From Odoribacter lunatus (GTDB lineage: Bacteria; Bacteroidota; Bacteroidia; Bacteroidales; Marinifilaceae), in contig NZ_CALPCZ010000004.1 of assembly GCF_943193135.1 (NCBI RefSeq), forward strand, positions 57,369 through 121,368: 64,000 nt of DNA, read 5' to 3'. Below the pieces are notes generated by a model. It made no database searches and had not been told where the DNA came from. It saw nothing but the letters and a program-made list of their open reading frames with translations. The number at the start of each line of letters is the position of its first letter. Positions within the stretch are counted from its first letter, which is position 1. Position numbers and translations under genes: made by a program. Shown piece after piece: positions 26,293 to 33,892 of this stretch.

Positions 26293-28154
26293 ATACTCCT
26301 AAGCCAGACATGTTGAGCATCAAGGAACTGCTCGGCAAGGATAAATATATCATACCAATGTACCAGCGCAACTATGCATGGGAAGAAAGTCATTTGAAAC
26401 AACTGGTACAGGACGTATGGGACTGCGTTGATTCAGAGCGCCATTACTATATTGGCACTTTGGTGGTTCATATCAGGAAAGACGGAATGTTTGAGACTAT
26501 TGATGGTCAGCAACGTCTTACCACATTGAACATCATGATGTGCGCCCTAAAGAATGAAATCTACAATAATTCTTCACTTTTTGATTGGTTTGGGAGTGTG
26601 AATATAGAATATGAGTTTCGAGAAAGATCTTCAAAAACTCTTACAGCACTCTATCTTCATGACAGTACAGCAGAGTTAAACGACTCCTCTATTGAGGCTA
26701 TGTATGATGTCGTAAAGAGAACTATCGACAGCATTGTTCCAGAGGATTCTCTCGACAAATTCCTAGATTTCTTTTTCAACCAAGTAATGATAACCAGAGT
26801 CGTCTTACCTGAAGATACCGATTTGAATCATTACTTCGAGATTATGAATAGTCGCGGTGAACAACTTGAAAAGCCGGAGATTCTTAAAGCTAGAATAATG
26901 CGTCTATCCAAACGAGATAAACGCAAATGCTGGCTTATTGGGCTTATCTGGGACGCCTGCTCGGACATGGACAGTCACGTTCAAATGAATTTCTCATCTG
27001 ATCTGCGCGATGCAATATTCGGAAAGAAATGGAACGAATGCAATTGGACGGATCTGAACGACCTAATCTGCAGGACACAGCATATCCAAATATCCCAGAC
27101 TTTTGATGACTATTCAATCCTAGACGTTCTGAAAAAAACTCAAAACCAGTCTGGGAAAAAAACTGAGAATGAAAACGAGGATAGGTTCTCATCTGTGGTG
27201 AACTTTGCGAACTTCTTGCTACAAGTTCTTCGTGTCATCAAGAAGCAAGACATACCTCTTGATGACAAACGCCTCATCGACATATTTACAGAGGAAAGAA
27301 TCACAGAAGACTTTGCGGATATCTTTATATCTGAGATGCTACGTTTACGTTTCCTTTTTGACAGATTCATCATCAAGAGAGATTTTTATGAGGATCGTGA
27401 AAATGGCAAACTATCAGTGAAATACCTGAAACATGAAAAAGATACTGAATATAGTTACAATCTCACCATCGATGATTCAACAAGCAAACGTATCATGATG
27501 GTAGAATCAATGTTCCATGCATCATTGCCTAGCCAGAACTACAAGCATTGGTTATGTGCTACGCTAAACTATCTATATGATAATCGCGATGGCAAAGGAC
27601 TCGTTGAATATTTGGAGAAACTCGGAAAAGCGTATATGCTTGGTCGGTTTTTGACTGAAGATATTACTGCAGATTCGTTCTATTATGATCTTATATTCAA
27701 TAAAGGAGGAAGATACACAGGAAACATTCCCAGTAAACTCTCTCTCCCTACATTTACGAAGCATATAGACTTCTTCATATTCAATTATATTGACTATTGT
27801 CTTTGGAAAGAAGGTCGTTGCCCAGATTTTGAGTTCACCTCAAGAAGTTCAATAGAACACTTCTATCCACAACATCCAATGGACAACTTTCCTACAATGG
27901 ATGAGGAGCATCTACACAACATAGGAAACCTCTGCCTAATAAGTGCAAGCAAGAACTCAAAATTGAGCAATTATCAGCCTTTGTCCAAAACAGAGCACTA
28001 TAAAAACAGCAAGAAGATAGACAGCGTCAAACAGAAAATTATGATGGATGTAGTAAACAAGAATAAGAATAAAGAACAACCATGGTGGACAGAAGAGGTT
28101 GAAGAGCAAGCCCAATACATACAAGAGGTTCTTCTTAGAAGTTTCAATTCTTAG
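26289..28154 (+). CDS. DUF262-DUF1524 (HNH) protein, GmrSD-type
   Basis: The 621-aa protein has DUF262 signatures IPMYQRNYAW (22-31) and IDGQQRLTTL (71-80) and the middle FEIMNSRGEQLE segment. Near residue 520 it has SSIEHFYPQ followed ~30 residues later by HNIGNLCLIS and N-S-K-L-S-N, the His-centred HNH signature of DUF1524. That is the fused form of GmrS and GmrD, enzymes of type IV restriction that cut modified phage DNA. The start overlaps the previous DUF262 gene by 4 bp. Having two DUF262 proteins plus a KAP NTPase in one unit differs from GmrSD alone. Confidence 0.85.
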   Translation: MNTPKPDMLSIKELLGKDKYIIPMYQRNYAWEESHLKQLVQDVWDCVDSERHYYIGTLVVHIRKDGMFETIDGQQRLTTLNIMMCALKNEIYNNSSLFDWFGSVNIEYEFRERSSKTLTALYLHDSTAELNDSSIEAMYDVVKRTIDSIVPEDSLDKFLDFFFNQVMITRVVLPEDTDLNHYFEIMNSRGEQLEKPEILKARIMRLSKRDKRKCWLIGLIWDACSDMDSHVQMNFSSDLRDAIFGKKWNECNWTDLNDLICRTQHIQISQTFDDYSILDVLKKTQNQSGKKTENENEDRFSSVVNFANFLLQVLRVIKKQDIPLDDKRLIDIFTEERITEDFADIFISEMLRLRFLFDRFIIKRDFYEDRENGKLSVKYLKHEKDTEYSYNLTIDDSTSKRIMMVESMFHASLPSQNYKHWLCATLNYLYDNRDGKGLVEYLEKLGKAYMLGRFLTEDITADSFYYDLIFNKGGRYTGNIPSKLSLPTFTKHIDFFIFNYIDYCLWKEGRCPDFEFTSRSSIEHFYPQHPMDNFPTMDEEHLHNIGNLCLISASKNSKLSNYQPLSKTEHYKNSKKIDSVKQKIMMDVVNKNKNKEQPWWTEEVEEQAQYIQEVLLRSFNS

Positions 28155-28175
28155 AATCTTAACGCCATAAGGGCG

Positions 28176-28214
28176 AAAATAGCACCGGAACAAAAAAAGT
28201 TTCGGTGCTATTTT
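28176..28214 (+). terminator. Strong terminator of the KAP-DUF262 unit
   Basis: AAAATAGCACCGGAAC (28176-28191) pairs with GTTTCGGTGCTATTTT (28199-28214) across seven A, one G-U pair included. It lies 22 nt after the stop of the HNH gene and ends in a T run, so it closes the unit. Confidence 0.75.
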
Positions 28215-28225
28215 ATATGGTTATA

Positions 28226-28402
28226 TTTACATCAAACATTATCCAGAGCCGACACACAAATGGTTATATATGTCATTCCGAAGAGCATAGCGGCATTGGA
28301 ATCTACCGGCTGTTTAATTCGGGTATTAGACTATAAATTGGATACGGTGCTTCGCGATGACGAAAATGTGATAATTCAGTGTGAAGTTATATATCGTAGC
28401 CA
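28226..28402 (+). repeat. ~177-bp direct repeat, copy 2 (right of the KAP cassette)
   Basis: Matches 20428-20603 at roughly 85% by eye, same orientation, from TTTACATCAAACATTAT to GAAGTTATATATCGTAGCC. It begins 12 nt after the cassette terminator, so the three-gene unit is bracketed by the two copies, 7.8 kb apart. Confidence 0.7.
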
Positions 28403-28423
28403 AAAACATTTGATTCGCAAGGA

Positions 28424-28502
28424 AAAGTGACGACTATGGACAATGGGAAGTATTCATTCCAAAAAGTGTAACGAAGCTGATTTATTCGTTTGAAAAAGTG
28501 TA
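28424..28502 (+). promoter_or_regulatory. AAAGTGTA boxes upstream of hipBST
   Basis: AAAGTGAC at 28424 and exact AAAGTGTA boxes at 28463 and 28495 (32 bp apart) lie in a context almost identical to 14374-14423 (GTATTCATTCCAAAAAGTG, then a shared ATTTATTCG linker). Here no ATPase gene follows; the hip operators begin 46 bp later. This may be a leftover of a duplicated ATPase promoter. Confidence 0.5.
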
Positions 28503-28548
28503 GAACAAGACCTATTTGGCTTAGCATTTATGCTTCAAAAGCTCATAA

Positions 28549-28652
28549 ATTATACCCCATATGGTATAATTATGCCGAAAAAGCAATTAATTATACCCCT
28601 TGTGGTATAATGTCAAATATTTGCATTAACTTTGTACCCGAAAAGGTATAAG
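28549..28652 (+). promoter_or_regulatory. Three palindromic operators at exact 41-bp spacing before hipBST
   Basis: Half-sites ATTATACC and GGTATAAT with a 6-nt centre occur at 28549-28570 and 28590-28611. A degenerate third copy (TTTGTACC / GGTATAAG) lies at 28631-28652. Centres are 28559.5, 28600.5 and 28641.5, i.e. 41 bp apart, four helical turns. TAACTTTG (28627-28634) is a -7 element overlapping operator 3, which ends 11 nt before the hipB ATG. The layout fits cooperative autorepression by the HTH protein. Confidence 0.7.
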
Positions 28653-28663
28653 ATTGATCGATT

Positions 28664-28870
28664 ATGAATACTCTCTCTACGACAGTCAAAATGTTGCGAA
28701 AGCAATATCATCTGACCCAAGAAGAACTTTCGTTGAAGTCTGGTGTAGGGCTGCGCTTTGTTCGTGACCTTGAACAAGGAAAGGAAACGTTACGCCTTGA
28801 TAAAGTGAATCAGCTCCTTGATTTCTTCAATTATGAAATGATTGCCACTTTAAAAACGAATAATCAATGA
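28664..28870 (+). CDS. hipB: HipB-type HTH regulator of a tripartite hipBST locus
   Basis: The 68-aa protein is a bare XRE domain (VKMLRKQYHLTQEELSLKSG, then GLRFVRDLEQGKETLRLDKV), the short form found with split HipA proteins. It ends in an ATGA overlap with the next gene. Three 41-bp-spaced palindromes just upstream are its probable operators. In the E. coli HipBST system HipB assists repression while HipS neutralises the toxin. Confidence 0.85.
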   Translation: MNTLSTTVKMLRKQYHLTQEELSLKSGVGLRFVRDLEQGKETLRLDKVNQLLDFFNYEMIATLKTNNQ

Positions 28871-29205
28871 AACAAGCCAACATATTTTACAAAGACCTAC
28901 TAGCAGGAATTCTGACGGAGAGCGATTCAGGGTATGAGTTCCGTTATTTGCCTGAGTATCTATCTTTGGAAACAGCAAAGGCGGTTAGTTTGACATTGCC
29001 TTTGCAAGAAGAAGTCTATACAAGTCCTGTGCTGTTCCCCTTTTTCGACGGCTTGATTCCTGAAGGATGGTTACTGGATGTTGCATTGCGGAACACAGAC
29101 ATCAGCACACTCGACCGCATGTCGTTGCTATTGCTCTGTTGCAAGGATTGTATCGGCGCAATAAGTATTGTTCCTATTGAAGAAAAGGAGGAAAGCCATG
29201 TGTAA
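28867..29205 (+). CDS. hipS: HipS, detached N-terminal HipA subdomain
   Basis: The 112-aa protein matches only the N-terminal subdomain of HipA (YKDLLAGILTESDSGYEFRY, then VLFPFFDGLIPEGWLLDVAL and CCKDCIGAISIVP). In full-length HipA this is the part that packs on the kinase core. In HipBST of enteropathogenic E. coli this small protein is the antitoxin. It overlaps hipB by 4 bp and hipT by 8 bp, so translation is coupled. Confidence 0.85.
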   Translation: MKQANIFYKDLLAGILTESDSGYEFRYLPEYLSLETAKAVSLTLPLQEEVYTSPVLFPFFDGLIPEGWLLDVALRNTDISTLDRMSLLLLCCKDCIGAISIVPIEEKEESHV

Positions 29206-30154
29206 CTGCTTATATTGCTATCGTCCGCTCCTAGAGGGAGAAAAGGACATGCACCCGACTTGTATCAAAAAGTTCTTCGGTACAATGGCATTGCCTATTC
29301 TTGATTATACAACGGAGCAACTTGACCAACTTGCCCTGCAAATCATTCAAGACCAAACCTCCTTGACAGGTGTTCAGCCGAAATTATCCTTGCATTTGAA
29401 TGAATGTGAGGGTAGCAAACGGTTAACTATTGTCGGACTTTGGGGCAATTACATTTGTAAGCCACAGACCTCACTATATGAATTGATGCCAGAGGTGGAG
29501 GATTTGACTATGCACCTTGCAGAAGTGGCACGTATTGATGTAGTTCCTCACACATTGATGCGGATGGCAGACGATACGCTTTGCTATCTTACCCGTCGAA
29601 TCGACAGAAGTCCTACCGGAGAGAAAATCGCAATGGAAGATATGTGTCAATTGACGGAAAGACCAACGGAACATAAATACAAAAGTAGTTATGAGCGAAT
29701 CGGCAAGGCGGTTTTAAAATACTCGTCTTTGCCCAAAATGGATGTCACCAATTTTTTCGAGTTAGTGCTTTTCTCTTGGCTGACAGGGAACAACGATATG
29801 CACTTGAAAAATTTCTCTTTGTATGAAACAGCAGAGCGGATACGTCTGACACCCGCCTATGACTTGCTGAATGCAGCTATCATCAATCCGAAAGATGACG
29901 AAGAACTGGCCTTAACCTTGAACGGCCGGAAGAAGAACCTGCAAAAAGAGGATTTTATCAAATCGGCAACTATTCTAGGGATAGAGACTGTGATTGTAGA
30001 ACGACTGATAAATAAGTATATGAAGCTATTGCCTAAGTTTGATGCTGTCATTCAAAACTCTTTTCTAAACACCGAACTAAAAGAAAAATACAATCATTTA
30101 TTAAGAGAACGACTCGGCAGGCTTTCCCAAGAAGCCAATAAACAAACACCTTAA
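29198..30154 (+). CDS. hipT: HipT, HipA kinase core with a Cys-rich N-terminus
   Basis: The start at 29198 is chosen because AAAGGAGG lies ~7 nt upstream and it gives the overlap usual in these operons; a longer frame from 29168 exists. The 318-aa protein begins MCNCLYCYRPL and HPTC, a C-x-C-x-x-C...H-x-x-C zinc-binding-like cluster. It continues with the Gly-rich loop TSLTGVQPKL (~56-65), CYLTRRIDR, catalytic GNNDMHLKN (~197-205) and PAYDLLNA. Ser/Thr residues in TSLTG correspond to the autophosphorylated serines of E. coli HipT, which phosphorylates TrpS. Target here unknown. Confidence 0.85.
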   Translation: MCNCLYCYRPLLEGEKDMHPTCIKKFFGTMALPILDYTTEQLDQLALQIIQDQTSLTGVQPKLSLHLNECEGSKRLTIVGLWGNYICKPQTSLYELMPEVEDLTMHLAEVARIDVVPHTLMRMADDTLCYLTRRIDRSPTGEKIAMEDMCQLTERPTEHKYKSSYERIGKAVLKYSSLPKMDVTNFFELVLFSWLTGNNDMHLKNFSLYETAERIRLTPAYDLLNAAIINPKDDEELALTLNGRKKNLQKEDFIKSATILGIETVIVERLINKYMKLLPKFDAVIQNSFLNTELKEKYNHLLRERLGRLSQEANKQTP

Positions 30155-30204
30155 CATATCATATAATAAACAAATCTATTATCTTTGCATTATCAACAGA
30201 TATA

Positions 30205-30531
30205 TTGAGAATAGCAAAGAACACCATAGGGACTAAATTGTCCCGTAAATTGGAACAGAAAATGACTCTAATGGGCGAACAAATCAGACTTGCTCGTCTA
30301 CGTCGTAACCGATCAATAGCACAGGTTGCTGAACGTACTACCTGTTTCCCTCTTACGATTAATCGTATCGAAAAGGTTATCCGACCGGTTCTATCGGTAT
30401 CTATGCCCGTGTTCTCTACGCCTTGCAATTGGATCGACCTACTGCTGATAGCAAAGGAAGACACCCTCGGACACACCTTGCAAGACCTTAATCTCAAACA
30501 TCGTCAACGCGCATCAAAAAAGAATAATTGA
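30205..30531 (+). pseudogene. Orphan XRE antitoxin gene with two compensating frameshifts
   Basis: The frame reads GEQIRLARLRRNRSIAQVAE as a normal XRE domain, then RIEK. From ~30375 the correct continuation (GYPTGSIGIYARVLYALQLD) is in another frame, returning to the first frame near 30425-30440 (LLLIAKEDTLGHTLQDL). So one base is lost in the AAAAGG run at ~30371-30376 and a second indel restores the frame, scrambling ~20 residues of the HTH core. Proteins ending LxxTLQDLxLKHRQRASKK are antitoxins of HipA-type kinases. No kinase gene follows, so the partner is lost. The start is uncertain (TTG 30205, or ATG 30262 or 30271). Confidence 0.55.
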
Positions 30532-30552
30532 TAAAAAACATAATACGTTAAT

Positions 30553-31173
30553 ATGAATCATAAAACTACTATCACCCTCACCTCAACCTGTATAATAACA
30601 AGCATCACTTGTGTTGCATTGACATTCTGGGGACAAATAAAAAACAATGGAACCATAACAACTGATTCGTATATAGGAATCATAGCTTCATTGATTGGAG
30701 TATGTGCCACCATAATCGTAGGATTTCAAATTGTAAGTTTTTTTGAACTACGAGACTTAAAGCGACAAGTTGATCAAGTTAAAAGACAGCGTAAAGATTT
30801 AGATTCATATAAAGCCACAATTGCCAACGAAATACATTTATCTAAAACTGGCATATCAAATGCATTTGGAATATTATCTGTTGTAGAAAAAAGATCTCTG
30901 TTAGGATTTTCAGCACGTGTAAGTTCTATTGTATGCGATGATCTTCAAACTACTCCTGGCACAATTCTATTAAGCAGATACAAACAATTATACGAAGAAA
31001 CTTCTTTTTTCTTAAAAACCAACGATTATATAGATGCAATGCATCCCATGATAGAAAATCTTAAATATATTCATATTCCTCAAAATAAAGAATATTACTA
31101 TGAAATCATGAAATTGCATTTTGACATTATCACAATGATGGAAAAGGCGAAACAAGAATCAACAAAACAATAA
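30553..31173 (+). CDS. Unidentified membrane protein with coiled coil
   Basis: The 206-aa protein has two membrane segments (about 7-29 and 41-66) followed by a charged coiled-coil stretch (LRDLKRQVDQVKRQRKDLD, ~71-90) and a helical cytoplasmic domain. No family is recognised. It begins 21 nt after the broken XRE gene but probably on its own, since the two have nothing in common. Small two-TM coiled-coil proteins occur next to defence genes, though function cannot be assigned here. Confidence 0.55.
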   Translation: MNHKTTITLTSTCIITSITCVALTFWGQIKNNGTITTDSYIGIIASLIGVCATIIVGFQIVSFFELRDLKRQVDQVKRQRKDLDSYKATIANEIHLSKTGISNAFGILSVVEKRSLLGFSARVSSIVCDDLQTTPGTILLSRYKQLYEETSFFLKTNDYIDAMHPMIENLKYIHIPQNKEYYYEIMKLHFDIITMMEKAKQESTKQ

Positions 31174-31257
31174 ATAATCATAGCTAAAAATACAATACAT
31201 CAAACTCCATGCTAATGACTATCTTCGAAAAAAAGCTCAGAATGTAATAGAGAGCAA

Positions 31258-31513
31258 CTAAAGCATTGATTTACATACTATATTCCGGATAGTTGCCGAC
31301 TCCGTCAATTCGTTGTCGCTATATATCTTTTGTATATGCTCATTAATTGTACGCACGTCAACGCCATACAACTCAGCCATCATACGCTGGGTAAGCCATA
31401 CATTCTCATCCTCGTAGCGTAACTCCACAGCCACGGGAGAAAATTCCGTGGCTGTGATAAATGTCAAGTAATTCGGCCGCTGAGTTGAAAAGCGTTATCT
31501 CTTTATTCTTCAT
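31258..31513 (-). pseudogene. Truncated, frameshifted RhuM-family gene
   Basis: ATG at 31513 (minus) opens MKNKEITLFNSAAELL. After one extra base at ~31469 the frame reads FITATEFSPVAVELRY and DENVWLTQRMMAELYGVDVR, the conserved N-terminus of RhuM/virulence proteins, and stops at 31258 soon after TESATIR. Intact members are ~330 aa, so only the first quarter remains. With the middle-part relic at 9124-9399 it shows that such genes were once common in the island. Confidence 0.7.
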
Positions 31514-31546
31514 AGCTTTTACAGATTTAAACCATTGCAGCACGAA

Positions 31547-33445
31547 TCAAAACAACTCCGCAGGGAAGAGGTTTCTTAGAATGTTTCTACCCTCTTCACT
31601 ATCTTTTAGATAATGTAAAGCCTTTTCTATATAGTCTTTCTTGGTCTTATATTTCAAGTACTGAGACACACAACTTGTTAATCCCTTATTATTAACAATC
31701 TTGATAAGTTCATTGTAGTTTTTCTCATCTATTAGTCTTTCTATTTTACCTTTTTGTACTGTATATAAATCGTCAATCTTTATATTATCTATAAAAGACA
31801 TGAAATTCTCTGCAACCTTCTCTTTTGTGTCAGCACGCTGCACATGGCTTTCCGTGAAAGTATAATTGATAGCGCTTGTAATATATGCCGCCAATTGATT
31901 TTCTAAATCTCTTGCAATTGACATATAAACATTTGACTTAATATCGTCAATGTTTATCACCTCGTTTTTATACTCTGCAAATTTAACTATGAAATCTTCT
32001 ACAAGGAACAAGTTCTCTATTTCAGATACGGAATAGGAATAAATCGATTCCTTTTCTAATTTCTTCAATTGCTCATCATTGCGGAAATCTCGATCTATTA
32101 ATCCGCATGCTTTAACAGGTGCATGTATTAAAGTATTGAAGGCCTTTGTATATGTAATAACAGATTTGCATGACTCAACCGGTTGTATAGTATAATTTGG
32201 AAAAAGAATCTCAAACACACTTCTATCGATACTATTTTGTACATTCCCTTCACAAAATAGTATTTTTTTGCGACTGCCTAATAGTTTAAGTTGTAATTCT
32301 TCAGGGATAACGCTTTCTTTCAATAATTCTATATCCCAACTATTAGGATATTGAAACTCTTTAATCCATCCTTTTTGCGCTATGCGAGAAGATGCAAAAT
32401 CTAAATCGTGGGTAAAATAAATAAAAGTACAATCTTTTCGTCTTGACTCAAGTTTATCCCATAATTTATTTGCTATTGATTTATGCAAATGCACTTCCGG
32501 CTCATCTACTATTATAAGTGATTTCTCAGGCGCAAGCAAGACTCTACCCGTGTGGTAAATAATCACTCGTTCACCGTCACTCATTTCATGTGCATCATAT
32601 GATGATTCCCCATAATTGATTCGCAGGCAGTTATTTTCATCACACTCCAATTGCCTATGCTCAATTAGCTCATTCCATATTACCATTATTTCATCAAGCG
32701 TGCTTTTAATATCATCGAATACAACAGTTTGACCATCTTTAATCCTTGTAGCACCTCGATTAATTAGGACTTGTCGCTCTCCAAGTAAGATTCCTATAAC
32801 TTTCACCATTTCCGAGCCATATTTTCTTGTCAAATTATACTCGAAGGCGTCCATCTCTTTTGCATCGAATGTAACTTTATCTGTTAAAATATCCATTTGA
32901 TATTGTTCAAACGCAGTTTTTGCGCTAGCAAGATTAGGAGTATTGGAGAATTTAGGTATAATTAGAAGTTTTTGTGCTGGTATTACGATGCCATCTCGGA
33001 CATCTAATGTCTTTTTAAGCAGATTTGCCAATGATGTTTTTCCACAACCATTAGCACCAACTAAGACAGTGTTTTTCTGCGCAAACCCCAATTTTTCATA
33101 AAAGGAATATGTTTTACTTAACCTGTTTATATCAATAATTTGATCAGCAATAGTTTTATATGCCAATGTTTTTGACACACCTGGTCTAAATGATGTCGGG
33201 ACTTTTGCGGGGAGATATTTTTCTATATCATGTTGAAGATGTTCATAGAAACTTACCGGCACAAGATCATTCATGACGTCATCCGTAATTTCTTCTATTA
33301 ATCTGTCAGCATATGATATGGATTGTTTTAATGCCTCCATATCAATATCAGCTGCCACGATAGAGTCTTTTTCACACTCCGTATAAAAATAATGTGTTGT
33401 GTCACGATATTGCGCCAAATTAGCTTGTAATTCTGCCTGATTCAT
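31547..33445 (-). CDS. PARIS-like fused AriA-AriB: AAA ATPase with DUF4435 TOPRIM-type nuclease
   Basis: Residues are numbered from the in-frame TTG at 33469; the ATG at 33445 (residue 9) is chosen as start, giving 632 aa. Walker A is VLVGANGCGKTS (135-146), signature MSDGE (296-300) and Walker B IIVDEPEVHLH (319-329), with THDLDFA after it. This is the overcoming-lysogenization ABC-like ATPase of AriA. From ~400 a DUF4435 domain follows: KKILFCEG (Glu408), then CGLIDRDFR (Asp459, Asp461), a TOPRIM-like acidic set as in AriB. PARIS senses phage anti-restriction proteins and releases a nuclease that cuts tRNA. Here both parts lie in one chain. It is a single gene facing the IS remnant upstream. 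Confidence 0.75.
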   Translation of the reverse strand: MNQAELQANLAQYRDTTHYFYTECEKDSIVAADIDMEALKQSISYADRLIEEITDDVMNDLVPVSFYEHLQHDIEKYLPAKVPTSFRPGVSKTLAYKTIADQIIDINRLSKTYSFYEKLGFAQKNTVLVGANGCGKTSLANLLKKTLDVRDGIVIPAQKLLIIPKFSNTPNLASAKTAFEQYQMDILTDKVTFDAKEMDAFEYNLTRKYGSEMVKVIGILLGERQVLINRGATRIKDGQTVVFDDIKSTLDEIMVIWNELIEHRQLECDENNCLRINYGESSYDAHEMSDGERVIIYHTGRVLLAPEKSLIIVDEPEVHLHKSIANKLWDKLESRRKDCTFIYFTHDLDFASSRIAQKGWIKEFQYPNSWDIELLKESVIPEELQLKLLGSRKKILFCEGNVQNSIDRSVFEILFPNYTIQPVESCKSVITYTKAFNTLIHAPVKACGLIDRDFRNDEQLKKLEKESIYSYSVSEIENLFLVEDFIVKFAEYKNEVINIDDIKSNVYMSIARDLENQLAAYITSAINYTFTESHVQRADTKEKVAENFMSFIDNIKIDDLYTVQKGKIERLIDEKNYNELIKIVNNKGLTSCVSQYLKYKTKKDYIEKALHYLKDSEEGRNILRNLFPAELF

Positions 33446-33478
33446 GAAATTATAGTTTTTAATGATCAATCTATTACT

Positions 33479-33845
33479 TTGTACCGGATTGAAAAAGTGG
33501 AGACGGAAAATTTTTTAGTTAAACATTTTTTCCCAAAGTAGGCAATCGCGATATTTTTGTCTGATTTTGTTCTCCGAAAGTAGACATTTTCTACAATTTT
33601 ACGTCATTTTCGTTTTCAAAAGTGGACTTATTTTTCCAAGTTCTTGTCAGAAAGCGCCTCGGCGCGTCTTTTCTATACGAACTTTGGTTCTGTGGAAAGC
33701 TTTCTTTTTTCAAACGTCTTTTTACATATTATTTCTCCTTGGTTGTAGAGTCTTCTGTTGTTCGAAGGCTGTCATAGCCGATGGCAAAACAAGGACGCTG
33801 TTCGTTGTAGAACCTGACATACCTATCCATCACCTGCAATAAAAG
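33479..33845 (-). mobile_element. Remnant of an IS3-like insertion sequence with repeated end boxes
   Basis: On the minus strand 33845-33700 reads MDRYVRFYNEQRPCFAIGYD then, in another frame, NNRRLYNQGEII. This is the C-terminal end of an integrase-core transposase (F-Y-N-E-Q-R-P motif) broken by a shift. Beyond its stop lie four boxes AAAGT(G/A)G at 33494, 33535, 33577 and 33619, spaced 41, 42 and 42 bp, ending at TGTACCGGATTG (33479). They look like transposase-binding repeats of the element's end. The N-terminal part of the transposase is gone. Confidence 0.55.
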
Positions 33846-33892
33846 TTTCGAGTTGTATCAGTATAAAAGAAGTGAAGAATAGTGTTGTATAA

